A stretch of DNA of 64,000 nt from Methylobrevis albus (GCF_015904235.1 NZ_JADZLT010000055.1:62001-126000), one strand, 5' to 3'; positions 51,348-61,086 are shown, counted from the stretch's first letter. Notes: generated by a model not told the origin, from the letters alone. Numbers and translations are program-made.

Positions 51348-54300
51348 GTGGCGATCACCAAGATTCTGGTGGCGAACCGGTCGGAAATCGCGATCCGCGT
51401 GTTCCGGGCGGCCAATGAACTCGGCCTGAAGACGGTCGCCGTCTTCGCGGAAGAAGACAAGATCGCACTGCATCGATTTAAGGCCGACGAGGCCTATCAG
51501 ATCGGCAAGGGCCTCGGCCCGATCGAGGCTTATCTCTCGATCCCCGAAGTGATCCGCGTCGCCCGCGAGTCCGGCGCCGACGCGATCCATCCCGGCTACG
51601 GCCTCTTGTCGGAGAGCCCGGAGTTCGCCGAGGCCTGCGCCGACGCCGGCATCATCTTCATCGGCCCGTCGCCCGACACCATGCGCCAGCTCGGCAACAA
51701 GGTGGCGGCGCGCAACCTCGCCATCGAAGCCGGCGTGCCGGTGATGCCGGCGACCGAGCCGCTGCCCGACGACCCCGAGGCGGTGAAGGCCGCGGCGAAG
51801 GCGATCGGCTATCCGGTGATGCTGAAGGCGTCCTGGGGCGGCGGCGGGCGCGGCATGCGCGTCATCCGCGACGAGGCCTCGCTGCTGAAGGAAGTGGTGA
51901 CGGCGAAGCGCGAGGCGCGCGCCGCCTTCGGCAAGGACGAGGTCTATCTCGAGAAGCTGGTCGAGCGGGCCCGCCACGTCGAGGTGCAGATCCTCGGCGA
52001 CAAGCACGGCAACGTCGTCCACCTGTTCGAACGCGACTGTACCGTGCAGCGCCGGCACCAGAAGGTGGTGGAGCGCGCCCCCGCGCCGTACCTCACCGAG
52101 GCGCAGCGCAAGGAGATCACCGACCACGGCATCGCGATCGGCCACGCGACCAATTACTACGGCGCCGGCACCGTCGAATTCCTGATGGATAGCGACACCG
52201 GCCAGTTCTATTTCATCGAGGTGAACCCGCGCATCCAGGTCGAGCACACCGTCACCGAGGAGGTGACCGGCATCGACATCGTCAAGGCGCAGATCCACAT
52301 CCTCGAGGGCGCGGTGATCGGGTCGCCGGAATCGGGCGTGCCGACGCAGGAGAACATCCAGCTCAACGGCCACGCCCTGCAGTGCCGCATCACCACCGAG
52401 GATCCCGAGCAGAACTTCATCCCCGACTACGGCCGCATCACCGCCTATCGCGGCGCGACCGGCTTCGGCATCCGCCTCGATGGCGGCACGGCCTATGCGG
52501 GGGCGGTGATCACCCGCTTCTACGATCCGCTGCTCGAAAAGATGACGGCGTGGGCGCCGACGTCGGAGGAAGTGATCAAGCGCACGCTGCGCGCGCTGCG
52601 CGAGTTCCGCATCCGCGGCGTCGCGACCAACCTCACCTTCCTCGAAAACATCATCAGCCACCCGAAATTCCAATCTAACCGCTACACGACCCGGTTCATC
52701 GACGAGACGCCGGAGCTGTTCGTCAGCGTGAAGCGGCGCGACCGCGCCACCAAACTGCTGACCTATATCGCCGACGTCTCGGTCAACGGCCATCCGGAGA
52801 CGCGCAAGCGGCCGAAGCCGAAGGCCGAGGTCAAGGTCGTGGTGCCGAGCTTCAACGGCGCGGTGCAGCCGGGCACCCGCGATCTGCTCGTCGCGCGCGG
52901 CCCCGAAGCGCTGGCGAAGTGGATGCGCGAGCAGGACCGTGTGCTCGTCACCGACACGACGATGCGCGACGGCCACCAGTCGCTGCTCGCGACCCGCATG
53001 CGCTCCTACGACGTCGCCGCGGCGGCGGAAGCCTATGCCCGCGGCCTGCCGGGGCTGTTCAGCCTCGAGTGCTGGGGCGGCGCCACCTTCGACGTCGCGA
53101 TGCGCTTCCTGACCGAGGATCCGTGGGAGCGGCTGGCGGCGGTGCGCGAGAAGGCGCCGAACATCCTGCTGCAGATGCTGCTGCGCGGCTCGAACGGCGT
53201 CGGCTACACCAACTATCCCGACAACGTGGTGCGCTACTTCGTCAACCAGTCGGCGGCGGCCGGCATCGACGTGTTCCGCGTCTTCGACTGCCTGAACTGG
53301 GTCGAGAACATGCGCGTCGCGATGGACGCGGTGCTCGATACCGGCAAGGTCTGCGAGGCGGCGATCTGCTACACCGGCGACATCCTCGACCCGTCGCGCG
53401 CGAAATACGATCTCAAGTACTACATCGCGCTGACCAAGGAATTGGAGCGCGCCGGCGCCCACGTCATCGGCATCAAGGACATGGCCGGCCTGATGAAGCC
53501 GGCCGCGGCGCGGGTGCTGTTCAAGGCGCTGCGCGACTCGACCGACCTGCCGCTGCACTTCCACACCCACGACACCTCCGGCATCGCGGCGGCGAGCGTG
53601 CTCGCGGCCGTCGACGAGGGTGTCGATGCGATCGACGCGGCGATGGACGCCTTCGCCGGCAACACCTCGCAGCCCTGTCTCGGCTCGATCGTCGCGGCGC
53701 TCGCGGGCAGCGCCCGCGACACCGGGCTCGACCAGGCGGCGATCCGGCGGATTTCGTTCTACTGGGAATCCGTGCGCTCGCTCTACGCGGCCTTCGAGAG
53801 CGACCTCAAGGGGCCGGCCTCGGAAGTCTACCTGCACGAGATGCCGGGCGGCCAGTTCACCAACCTGAAGGAACAGGCCCGCTCGCTGGGCCTCGAGGCG
53901 CGCTGGCACGAAGTCGCGCAGATGTATGCCGACGTCAACCAGATGTTCGGCGACATCGTCAAGGTGACGCCGTCGTCGAAGGTCGTCGGCGACATGGCGC
54001 TGCTGATGGTCTCCTCGGGCCTGACGCCGTCGGACGTGATGGATCCGGGCAAGGACGTCGCGTTCCCCGAGAGCGTCGTGCAGATGTTCAAGGGCGACCT
54101 CGGTCAGCCGCCGGGCGGCTGGCCGGCGGATCTTTCGAAGAAGATCCTGAAGGGCGAGGAGCCGGTGCTGGTGCGCCCCGGCTCGCTGCTGCCGCCCGCC
54201 GATCTCGACGCGGTGCGCGCCGAGGCGTCCGAAAAGCTCGGCCAGCCGCTCAGCGACGCCGATCTCGCCTCGTATCTGATGTACCCGAAGGTGTTCAGCG

Positions 54301-54788
54301 ACTACGCCCGCGCCCGTGACACCTACGGCCCGACCGGGGCGCTGCCGACCAGCGTCTACTTCTACGGCATGACGCCGGGCGGCGAGCTCACCGTGGAGCT
54401 CGAGCGCGGCAAGGCGCTGGTGATCATCTGCCAGGCGATCGGCGAGCCCGACGACGACGGCATGGTGCGGGTGTTCTTCGAGCTCAACGGCCAGCCGCGC
54501 ATGGTGCGCGTGCCCGACCGCGCCCGCGCCGCCACCGGCAAGGGCGTCAAGCGCAAGGCGGAAGAGGGCAACGCCAACCACGTCGCGGCGCCGATGCCCG
54601 GCGTCGTCTCGACCATGGCGGTGAAGGCCGGCCAGAAGGTCTCGGCCGGCGACGTGCTGCTCTCGATCGAGGCGATGAAGATGGAAACCTCGATCCACGC
54701 CGAACGCGACGGCACCATCGCCGAGGTGGTGGTGGCGGCCGGGGCGCAGATCGACGCGAAGGACCTTCTCGTGGTCTACGCGGGGTGA
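51348..54788 (+). CDS. pyc: Pyruvate carboxylase
   Basis: A protein of 1146 residues, a full-length single-chain enzyme that makes oxaloacetate from pyruvate and bicarbonate using ATP and biotin. Biotin carboxylase domain (about 1-450): MLKASWGGGGRGMRV and FIEVNPRIQVEHTV. Carboxyltransferase domain (about 530-830): VTDTTMRDGHQSLLATRMR, with metal ligands in LHFHTHDTSG. C-terminal biotin carrier domain with K1111 in EAMKME. The start codon is GTG with GAGGGGG upstream. Monocistronic; it replenishes the TCA cycle. Confidence 0.96.
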   Translation: MAITKILVANRSEIAIRVFRAANELGLKTVAVFAEEDKIALHRFKADEAYQIGKGLGPIEAYLSIPEVIRVARESGADAIHPGYGLLSESPEFAEACADAGIIFIGPSPDTMRQLGNKVAARNLAIEAGVPVMPATEPLPDDPEAVKAAAKAIGYPVMLKASWGGGGRGMRVIRDEASLLKEVVTAKREARAAFGKDEVYLEKLVERARHVEVQILGDKHGNVVHLFERDCTVQRRHQKVVERAPAPYLTEAQRKEITDHGIAIGHATNYYGAGTVEFLMDSDTGQFYFIEVNPRIQVEHTVTEEVTGIDIVKAQIHILEGAVIGSPESGVPTQENIQLNGHALQCRITTEDPEQNFIPDYGRITAYRGATGFGIRLDGGTAYAGAVITRFYDPLLEKMTAWAPTSEEVIKRTLRALREFRIRGVATNLTFLENIISHPKFQSNRYTTRFIDETPELFVSVKRRDRATKLLTYIADVSVNGHPETRKRPKPKAEVKVVVPSFNGAVQPGTRDLLVARGPEALAKWMREQDRVLVTDTTMRDGHQSLLATRMRSYDVAAAAEAYARGLPGLFSLECWGGATFDVAMRFLTEDPWERLAAVREKAPNILLQMLLRGSNGVGYTNYPDNVVRYFVNQSAAAGIDVFRVFDCLNWVENMRVAMDAVLDTGKVCEAAICYTGDILDPSRAKYDLKYYIALTKELERAGAHVIGIKDMAGLMKPAAARVLFKALRDSTDLPLHFHTHDTSGIAAASVLAAVDEGVDAIDAAMDAFAGNTSQPCLGSIVAALAGSARDTGLDQAAIRRISFYWESVRSLYAAFESDLKGPASEVYLHEMPGGQFTNLKEQARSLGLEARWHEVAQMYADVNQMFGDIVKVTPSSKVVGDMALLMVSSGLTPSDVMDPGKDVAFPESVVQMFKGDLGQPPGGWPADLSKKILKGEEPVLVRPGSLLPPADLDAVRAEASEKLGQPLSDADLASYLMYPKVFSDYARARDTYGPTGALPTSVYFYGMTPGGELTVELERGKALVIICQAIGEPDDDGMVRVFFELNGQPRMVRVPDRARAATGKGVKRKAEEGNANHVAAPMPGVVSTMAVKAGQKVSAGDVLLSIEAMKMETSIHAERDGTIAEVVVAAGAQIDAKDLLVVYAG

Positions 54789-54836
54789 GGCGAGGCGGGC
54801 GCGCTGCGGCGCGCCCGGGTTGGAGGTGCGGGGCTG

Positions 54837-55022
54837 TGCCGTGTGGCCTCCCCCCTCCCTGTCCCTCCCCCGCTTCGCAGGAGAGGGGACGATGGGCGAT
54901 GGGCCTTTCGCGAAACGAAATCCGCGCCTAACCGAAGTGCCGGTGAGACGAGCGCACTAGCCTCCTGCGTCCCCTCTCCTGCGAAGCGGGGGAGGGACAG
55001 GGAGGGGGGAGGCCCCACGGCA
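54837..55022. repeat. Inverted intergenic repeat, family B, copy 2
   Basis: The same arms as at 25133-25293: 54847-54891 and, inverted, 54968-55012, extended by GCCGTG.GGCCTC-type flanks to about 54837 and 55022. The central 75 bases differ from copy 1. It lies between pyc and the tspO-like gene. Confidence 0.85.
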
Positions 55023-55032
55023 CGACCGAACC

Positions 55033-55518
55033 TCAGTTCAGCGCCGCGATCCACAGATTCAGCACGCTCGCGAACGCGATCCACGCCAGATATGGCGCGA
55101 GCAGCAGGGCGGCGTTGCGGCTGATCGGGGCGAAGGCGAACATGGTGCCGACGACCGCGGCGATCAGCGCGATGATCACCAGCACGCCGCCCCAGGGGCT
55201 CTGCAGGCCGAAGAACACCACCGACCAGGCGACGTTGAGCACCAGCTGCACGGCGAAGGCGAGGAAGGCGAGGCGGCGTTGCGGCGCGGGGGCGGGCGCC
55301 TTCCAGACCAGCCAGACCGCCAGCGCCATCATCGTGTAGAGCACGGTCCAGACCGGGCCGAACACCCCGTTCGGCGGGTTGAACGGCGGCTTGCGCAGCG
55401 TCTCGTACCAGCCCGGGATCGCCGGCGCGGTGACGAGGCCGCCGATCGCCGCCGCCGCGTAGCAGATCGCGAGGGCGATGCCGAGGGCGACGAGGGACCG
55501 GTTTGCTTCGCTCATCAT
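55033..55518 (-). CDS. tspO: TspO/MBR-family membrane protein
   Basis: A protein of 161 residues with five predicted helices and family motifs PGWYETLRKPPFNPPNGVFGPVW and the Trp/Asn-rich FAVQLVLNVAWSVVFF, PYLAWIAFASVLNLWI. TspO proteins bind porphyrins and are linked to stress and tetrapyrrole regulation in alphaproteobacteria. Either of two adjacent ATGs (55518, 55515) may be the start. It lies downstream of the leftward SH3 gene with a 72-base gap, so co-transcription is possible. Confidence 0.92.
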   Translation of the reverse strand: MMSEANRSLVALGIALAICYAAAAIGGLVTAPAIPGWYETLRKPPFNPPNGVFGPVWTVLYTMMALAVWLVWKAPAPAPQRRLAFLAFAVQLVLNVAWSVVFFGLQSPWGGVLVIIALIAAVVGTMFAFAPISRNAALLLAPYLAWIAFASVLNLWIAALN

Positions 55519-55590
55519 CGCATCCTTGGTTGCCGGCCCGGACGTCGGCGTCCGGGCGGCGATCGTCGGCGGGTCGCCGAAAGCCCGACC

Positions 55591-56148
55591 TTATTCGAAG
55601 GTCTCGTCGGGATACACGCCCCACAGCGCCGTCTGGGCGATCCAGCCGTCGAAGCCGCGGCCGTCGATGTGGCACCAGCGGCCGTCGCAGCCGGAAACGT
55701 TGCCCTGGACGCCGGGTTCCAGCTGGGCGGCGATCGCCGCGCTCTGCGCGGCGCTGGCATAGATCGCGACCGGTGTGCCGGACTTGTCCCACGGCGCGAC
55801 GATGGCGGTGCGCACGCCCGAGAGTAGGGCATGGAACACCCAGCCCTCGGCGCCCTCGTAGTCGCGGATGCGGCGCCAGTTGTCGAATTCCTGCGTCACC
55901 TCGACCGGCATGCCCGCGCGCACATAGCGCCAGGCGACGCCATGCTCGCGGCTCGGGCCGACGCGCACGTTGACGTTGTCGGATTTCAGGCTGACGAAGC
56001 GGGGAATGCGCAGGCCGGTGGCCGCACCCTTGCGATAGTTTTCGGCCCCGGCCGGCTGGTCCTGGGCGCGCGCGGGCGCTGGCGGCGCCACCACGGTGAC
56101 GAGGGCTGCGGCGAGGAGAACGGCGAGAAACTTCGGCAGGCAGGTCAT
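55591..56148 (-). CDS. Secreted SH3-domain protein
   Basis: A protein of 185 residues with a signal peptide (to about ARAQ, residue 28). Two bacterial SH3-like repeats follow: SDNVNVRVGPSREHGVAWRY...WRRIRDYEGAEGWVFHALL, then GNVSGCDGRWCHIDGRGFDGWI. This matches the SH3b-type 'SH3-like domain' proteins of Rhizobiales, thought to bind cell-wall material. Two Cys in SGCDGRWC could form a disulfide. Start at MTCLPKF. Divergent from the dehydrogenase gene. Role unknown. Confidence 0.85.
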   Translation of the reverse strand: MTCLPKFLAVLLAAALVTVVAPPAPARAQDQPAGAENYRKGAATGLRIPRFVSLKSDNVNVRVGPSREHGVAWRYVRAGMPVEVTQEFDNWRRIRDYEGAEGWVFHALLSGVRTAIVAPWDKSGTPVAIYASAAQSAAIAAQLEPGVQGNVSGCDGRWCHIDGRGFDGWIAQTALWGVYPDETFE

Positions 56149-56493
56149 CTCGATCCGTCTGGTGTCAGGGCGGGAAGCGACACGGTGTCGCCCGTCGAGG
56201 GGCGCCGGCAACGCGCGGCGGGCGGAAGGCGGAACGTCCGGCCGGACGCCGTGCCCGCCCCGTGGGACAAAACCGCGGGAAACCGGCAACCGCCGGCGGC
56301 GGCCCCGCCCGGAGATCCGCGCGCCGGCCGCGGCACCGGGCGGGACCAGTGTCCCGCCACAGGGTTAACGCCCGGTCAACGATCGACGAGACCGTTGAGA
56401 AGGCGGGGTGCGGTCGATATATCAAGGTCAGCATCGCAACGCGCCGGCCCCGAACCGCGACAGGCGGCCGCGGCCCACAAAGGAGCCGGTCGA

Positions 56494-57480
56494 ATGGCCC
56501 GCAGGAAGCCCCTCGTCTTCGTCACGCGCAAGCTGCCCGATGTCGTCGAGACGCGGATGCGCGAACTCTTCGACACCCGCCTCGTCAGCGAGGACCGCGC
56601 GCTGACCCAGGCCGAACTGGTCGACGCGGTGCGCACCGCCGATGTGCTGGTGCCGACCGTCACCGACCGGATCGACGCCGGCATCCTGTCGCAGGCCGGC
56701 CCCAACCTCAAGTTGATCGCCAACTTCGGCACCGGCGTCGACAACATCGACGTCGAGACCGCCACCAACCGCGGTATTGCCGTCACCAACACCCCGGGCG
56801 TCCTCACCGAGGACACCGCCGACATGACGATGGCGCTGATCCTCGCGGTGCCGCGGCGCGTCGCCGAGGGCATCAAGGTGATCGAGCAGGGCGACTGGCA
56901 CGGCTGGTCGCCGACGTGGATGCTCGGCCACCGCATCTGGGGCAAGCGGCTCGGCATCATCGGCATGGGGCGGATCGGCCAGGCGGTGGCGCGGCGGGCG
57001 CTCGCCTTCGGCATGTCGATCCACTACCACAACCGCCGCCGCGTCGCGGCCGAGATCGAGGACAAGCTGGAGGCGACCTACTGGGAGAGCCTCGACCAGA
57101 TGCTGGCGCGGATGGACGTCGTCTCGGTGCACTGCCCGCACACGCCCGGCACCTATCACCTGCTGTCCGCCCGGCGGCTGCGGCTGATGAAGAAGGACGC
57201 CTACCTCGTCAACACCGCGCGCGGCGAGGTCGTCGACGAGAACACGCTGGCGCGCATGCTGGAGGCGGGCGAGCTCGCCGGCGCCGGTCTCGACGTGTTC
57301 GAGCACGAGCCGGCGGTGAACCCGAAGCTCGCCAAATCCGACCGCGTCGTGCTGCTGCCGCACATGGGCTCGGCGACGATCGAGGGCCGCATCGACATGG
57401 GCGAGAAGGTCATCATCAACATCAAGACCTTCATGGACGGCCACCGCCCGCCGGACCGCGTGCTGCCGTCGATGCTCTGA
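56494..57480 (+). CDS. D-isomer-specific 2-hydroxyacid dehydrogenase (glyoxylate/hydroxypyruvate reductase type)
   Basis: A protein of 328 residues. Substrate-binding part: NFGTGVDNIDVETA. NAD(P) fold: GIIGMGRIGQAVARRALAFGM. Catalytic Arg in VNTARGEVVDE, Glu in GLDVFEHEP, His in LLPHMGSAT. The RIGQ plus HYHNRRR pattern (basic residues after the second strand) suggests NADP preference, as in GyaR/GhrB-like reductases. AAAGGAG lies eight bases before ATG 56494. Not in an operon; tRNA-Ser follows. Confidence 0.92.
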   Translation: MARRKPLVFVTRKLPDVVETRMRELFDTRLVSEDRALTQAELVDAVRTADVLVPTVTDRIDAGILSQAGPNLKLIANFGTGVDNIDVETATNRGIAVTNTPGVLTEDTADMTMALILAVPRRVAEGIKVIEQGDWHGWSPTWMLGHRIWGKRLGIIGMGRIGQAVARRALAFGMSIHYHNRRRVAAEIEDKLEATYWESLDQMLARMDVVSVHCPHTPGTYHLLSARRLRLMKKDAYLVNTARGEVVDENTLARMLEAGELAGAGLDVFEHEPAVNPKLAKSDRVVLLPHMGSATIEGRIDMGEKVIINIKTFMDGHRPPDRVLPSML

Positions 57481-57530
57481 GGCGCCAAGCCGCGCCGGCA
57501 AAACTGTTTTCCGGCGTTGGCCTTATGCGC

Positions 57531-57558
57531 TTGAACGGCAAGAGCCGATGGGTATAGT
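57531..57558 (+). promoter_or_regulatory. Promoter of tRNA-Ser
   Basis: TTGAAC (57531-57536) and TATAGT (57553-57558) are spaced 16 bases, and the -10 element ends 28 bases before the tRNA. A good housekeeping-sigma match. Confidence 0.7.
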
Positions 57559-57586
57559 GCACCCGCTTCGGCCAACGGTCGATCGC

Positions 57587-57676
57587 GGAGTCGTGGCCGA
57601 GTGGTTGAAGGCGCACGCCTGGAAAGTGTGTATACGGGAAACCGTATCGAGGGTTCGAATCCCTCCGACTCCGCCA
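57587..57676 (+). tRNA. tRNA-Ser (GGA anticodon)
   Basis: A 90-base class II tRNA with encoded CCA. The acceptor GGAGTCG pairs with CGACTCC, the anticodon is GGA in CTGGAAA, the long variable arm is GTATACGGG/CCGTAT-like, and the T arm is GGGTTCGAATCCC. An IS630-type remnant begins about 35 bases downstream. Confidence 0.94.
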
Positions 57677-57714
57677 TTACTTCCAAATGAAGCGTCTCCT
57701 AGAGCGGAATCCGA

Positions 57715-58170
57715 TCAGGTTGCATCATATCCGGCTGCTTTGAAGTAGTTGGCGCATTCGGTCGGGGGGAAGAGATCGATGACGCGACCGATGGCGCTCC
57801 AGAGGCCGGTGACGGTGCGTTCGGCAGCCTTTCTGAGCAGTGCCTTGAGCTTGGAGAAGGCGTTCTCGATCGGGTTGAAGTCCGGGCTGTAGGGCGGCAG
57901 GTAGCGCAACTTGGCGCCGGCGGCTTCGATCATCTTGCGCACGCGAGGGCCCTTGTGGCTCGACAGGTTGTCCATGATGACGACGTCGCCGGGCCGGAGT
58001 TCCGGGATGAGGACCTTGGCGATGTAGGTCTCGAAGGCCGTCCGGTTGATGGCGCCGTCCAGAACCCACGGCGCGATGAAGCCACGCAGCGTGAGCGCGC
58101 CGACGAAGGTGGTCGTCTTCCAGTGGCCAGCGGGGCGCCGTTGGTCGGCCCTGATGCCGCTGCGCCGCAA
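57715..58170 (-). pseudogene. Truncated IS630-family transposase
   Basis: A 151-codon open frame covering only the C-terminal part of an IS630/Tc1-like DDE transposase: WKTTTFVGAL, VVIMDNLSSHKG (second Asp), and LPPYSPDFNPIENAFSKLKALLRKAAERT (the Glu). The N-terminal helix-turn-helix half and the first catalytic Asp are missing; sequence 5' of about 58170 no longer matches. The AGAGCGGAATCCGATCAGG stretch at 57701-57719 looks like the surviving IS end. The remnant lies between tRNA-Ser and the TadG-like gene and is inactive. Confidence 0.85.
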
Positions 58171-58269
58171 TCGATCGGTTCGCTATACAATCATTTTACT
58201 GTGCATCGCGGATGATCGGAACCATGACGATTCTCGACCGTTTGACTTTTTTCGTTCCGGGGACCAGGT

Positions 58270-59544
58270 GTGATCGATCTTCTGCACAGCACGCTCCGAC
58301 GCTTCCGGCGGTCCGCTAATGGTGGGGTCGTCCTGATCGGGGCGCTGGTGCTCCCGGTTCTGCTGATCGCCGTCGGGGTCGCGGTCGATTTCGGCTTCGC
58401 CTCCCGTGACCGATCGGCGCTGCAGATCATTTCCGATACGACAGCGCTGGCGGTGGCGAGCGAACTCTCGACCGCCAACGTCACCGATGCCGGGATCGCC
58501 TCCGTCGCCAGCGCACTTGCGGAACCGCATCTGAAGCGTCAGGGTCTGGAGGCCGACGCTGTCGTGCGGGCCAGTCTCGTTTCGTCCGGCCGGGGGGTGA
58601 CGGTCGAGATCGAGCACCCGATGCGGCGGTTCTTCGGCGATATCGTCGGCAACGGCGCGTCCAGCATCGTCGTCCTGTCGACGGCGATCGTCTCGGGCAA
58701 CCAGAAGATCTGTGTCATTGCGCTCGAAGAAACCGGCTCCGAATCGATCTACCTGAAGTCGAACGCCTGGCTGACGGCGCAAGATTGCAACGTCTATTCG
58801 AACTCCAGCAGTCCTTCGGGGATCAAGTCCGACAGCGGCATCAAGGTCACGGCCAAGATGACCTGCTCGGCTGGCGGCTTCTCCGGGACAGGCCAGTTCT
58901 TTGGACTGAAAGTTCCAGATTGTCCGCCGATCGTCGACCCGCTCGCGGCGCGCCCGCCGCCTCCGACCGCCGCCTGCAAGGCGCAGGGTCACCGCGTCGT
59001 CGACAAGGGAACGCTGAGCGCCCGGCATGTGCTGACCCCCGGCACCTATTGCGGTGGGCTGTTCATCGGCGGCAACTCGGTCGTGCGACTGGACCCCGGG
59101 GTCTACGTCATCAAGGACGGGCCACTGGTGATCGATTCCAACGCCGACGTGCGCGGCACCCATGTCGGGTTCTACATGCAGGGCGAAAAGACGACGTTCC
59201 AGTTCGTCAGCAACGCCAAGGTCAACATCGACGCGCCGAAAGACGGCCCGATGTCTGGCCTGCTGTTCTTCGAGGACAGGAGCGTTTCCCTTGGCCGGGA
59301 GCACAAGATAACCAGCAACTACGTGTCGAATCTGACGGGAACGATGTATCTGTCGCGCGGCCAGTTGACCGTCGACGCGACCAACGAGGTCGCGCAGCAA
59401 TCCGCTTTCACCGTGATCGTGGTGCGGAGGCTCTACCTCAGCGCCAACCCTAAGCTCATGGTTCAATCTGACTACGATTCGACCGAGATCCCGGTGCCCG
59501 CCGGCCTCGGCCCGGCGTCGGGTGTCCCGATCCTGTCGCAGTAG
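58270..59544 (+). CDS. TadG-like (TadE/G N-terminal) surface protein
   Basis: A protein of 424 residues. The N-terminus is the Tad-pilin-like segment: basic lead (RRFRRSANGG), one membrane helix (VVLIGALVLPVLLIAVGVAVDFG) and SRDRSALQIISDTTALAVAS, as in TadG-related pilus proteins. The rest (about 130-424) is an exported domain with a beta-helix look (DPGVYVIKDGPLVIDSNADVRG, GEKTTFQF, AKVNIDAP) and several Cys. The start is GTG. No other tad/cpa genes are in the window. Placed beside an IS remnant and a tRNA, it may be a late arrival. Confidence 0.75.
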   Translation: MIDLLHSTLRRFRRSANGGVVLIGALVLPVLLIAVGVAVDFGFASRDRSALQIISDTTALAVASELSTANVTDAGIASVASALAEPHLKRQGLEADAVVRASLVSSGRGVTVEIEHPMRRFFGDIVGNGASSIVVLSTAIVSGNQKICVIALEETGSESIYLKSNAWLTAQDCNVYSNSSSPSGIKSDSGIKVTAKMTCSAGGFSGTGQFFGLKVPDCPPIVDPLAARPPPPTAACKAQGHRVVDKGTLSARHVLTPGTYCGGLFIGGNSVVRLDPGVYVIKDGPLVIDSNADVRGTHVGFYMQGEKTTFQFVSNAKVNIDAPKDGPMSGLLFFEDRSVSLGREHKITSNYVSNLTGTMYLSRGQLTVDATNEVAQQSAFTVIVVRRLYLSANPKLMVQSDYDSTEIPVPAGLGPASGVPILSQ

Positions 59545-59718
59545 CGCGGGTGCCCGTTTCGCAGTACATCGGCCGACGCAGCCTCGCGCCGCGCCGTCCG
59601 CCCTCGCGGTAGCCGCAAGACCAGAAATCAGCGCCCCGCGGCTTGACTCTCCGGGGGGGAAGCCCGAACGGATGGCGCGGTACCGGGCAATCCGCGCCAG
59701 CAATCCAGGAAGGGCGTC

Positions 59719-60717
59719 ATGCCATTCAGCGACGATAGCCATCCCCTCTGGCAGGTGGCGAACCTGAAGCGGGCGCTGCATGCGGCCGGGGTGGCGCTGT
59801 GGTCGTGGACCACCGACACCGACGCCTTCGCGATGGACGAGCAGGCGTTCAGGCTCTGGGGGCTGCCGCTGGCGAGCCATGTGACGTTCGAGGATCTCTC
59901 CTCGCGCATCCACCCGGCGGACCGCGACCGGGTGCGCGCCGCCTTCACCGCGACCCGGGCGCTGGTCGGCCCCTATGAAATCGACTTCCGGATCCTGATC
60001 GGCGAGGAGATCCGCTGGATTTCCGCCCGCGGCCTCGGCAACGACGAGGGCGAGCACAACGGCCGGATGTCGGGCGTCTTCCTCGACGTCACCGGGCGCA
60101 AGCAGGCCGAAGAGGGGCATGAACTGCTCGCCGGCGAGATGAGCCACCGGGTCAAGAACCTGCTGGCGATCGCCGCGGGGCTCACCTCGCTCACCTCGCG
60201 CTCGGTGAATTCCGTCGAGGAGATGTCGCGCGAACTGATCCACCGCCTGACGGCGCTCGGCCGGGCGCACGACCTCGTCCGCCCGCTCGCCGGCAACCAG
60301 GGCCGCGCCGCGCTGCTCGGCGACCTGATCGCCGTGCTGCTCGCACCCTATGACGATTCCGGCGCCTTCAGCGGCCGCGTGCGCGTCGCCGTGCCGCGCA
60401 TGGGCATCGGCGAACAGTCCGCGACGACGCTGGCGATGGTGGTGCACGAACTCGCGACGAATTCGCTGAAATACGGCGCGCTGTCGGTGTCGTCGGGCAT
60501 GCTCGACATCTCGGGGACGTCGAGCGAGACCGAGGTCTGCATCGTCTGGACCGAGCGCGGCGGCCCGCCGGTGACGAAATCGGGCGACGAAGGCTATGGC
60601 AGCAAGCTGCTCCGGCGCAGCGTGACCGGGCAACTCGGCGGCGCGATCCGGACCGACTGGTCCGACGACGGCATCATCGTGACGGTGACGATGAACCCGG
60701 GCAAGCTGGCGGAGTAG
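59719..60717 (+). CDS. HWE-family sensor histidine kinase with PAS domain
   Basis: A protein of 332 residues, cytoplasmic. A PAS domain (about 15-128; GVALWSWTTDTDAFAMDEQAFRLWG, FEDLSSRIHPADRDRVRAAF) is followed by an HWE kinase core: phospho-acceptor H143 in MSHRVKNLLAIAAG, N-box H243-E244...N248 (VVHELATNSLKYGALS) and the signature W277-x-E279 (WTERGG). HWE kinases in alphaproteobacteria often feed the PhyR/EcfG general stress response or light/redox pathways. No response regulator is adjacent, so the partner is unknown. Confidence 0.9.
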   Translation: MPFSDDSHPLWQVANLKRALHAAGVALWSWTTDTDAFAMDEQAFRLWGLPLASHVTFEDLSSRIHPADRDRVRAAFTATRALVGPYEIDFRILIGEEIRWISARGLGNDEGEHNGRMSGVFLDVTGRKQAEEGHELLAGEMSHRVKNLLAIAAGLTSLTSRSVNSVEEMSRELIHRLTALGRAHDLVRPLAGNQGRAALLGDLIAVLLAPYDDSGAFSGRVRVAVPRMGIGEQSATTLAMVVHELATNSLKYGALSVSSGMLDISGTSSETEVCIVWTERGGPPVTKSGDEGYGSKLLRRSVTGQLGGAIRTDWSDDGIIVTVTMNPGKLAE

Positions 60718-61086
60718 TGATCGTCGTTGAGCCGCGGGGCCCTGCGACCAGCCCGCCGTTGTCCGGTTCGGCCGTCTCAATTCCGGACCAAGCAGCTGGA
60801 GCCGTTGGCAAGTTGCGATGCTCGATGCCGGACACGGCCTCGAGCTCGCCGGCGCCCCGGCTTTTCCCTCGCCCTTCGAGACAGCCGTGAGTCAAGCCCG
60901 GCGATGACGATCGAGAGGGGGCATCGGAACCGAAGCCCGACGGGCCGAGACGCCATGCCGTGTGCGCGCAGGGCCACTTGGTGCAACATAGCATCCAGTC
61001 AACGCATCGACCGGCAAGAGCCGGTACGAAACGGACAGCAGTAAGTCCCCCCGGGCGCCGTTGCGAGCGCCCGGGAGCACTTGTCG
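60718..61086. other. Intergenic region with a partial family C repeat
   Basis: About 370 bases between convergent genes. A truncated family C arm (60869-60890, CTTCGAGACAGCC) is present without its inverted partner. No gene or clear terminator was seen. Confidence 0.5.

Noticed and set aside
51045-54698. Long minus-strand frame opposite pyc
   Set aside because: The opposite strand is an intact pyruvate carboxylase; the antisense translation shows only His/Arg/Asp-rich low complexity.
54850-55012. Family B repeat as a simple rho-independent terminator of pyc
   Set aside because: The arms are far apart with no T-run, and the same element occurs behind unrelated genes, so it is treated as a dispersed repeat; termination may be a side effect.
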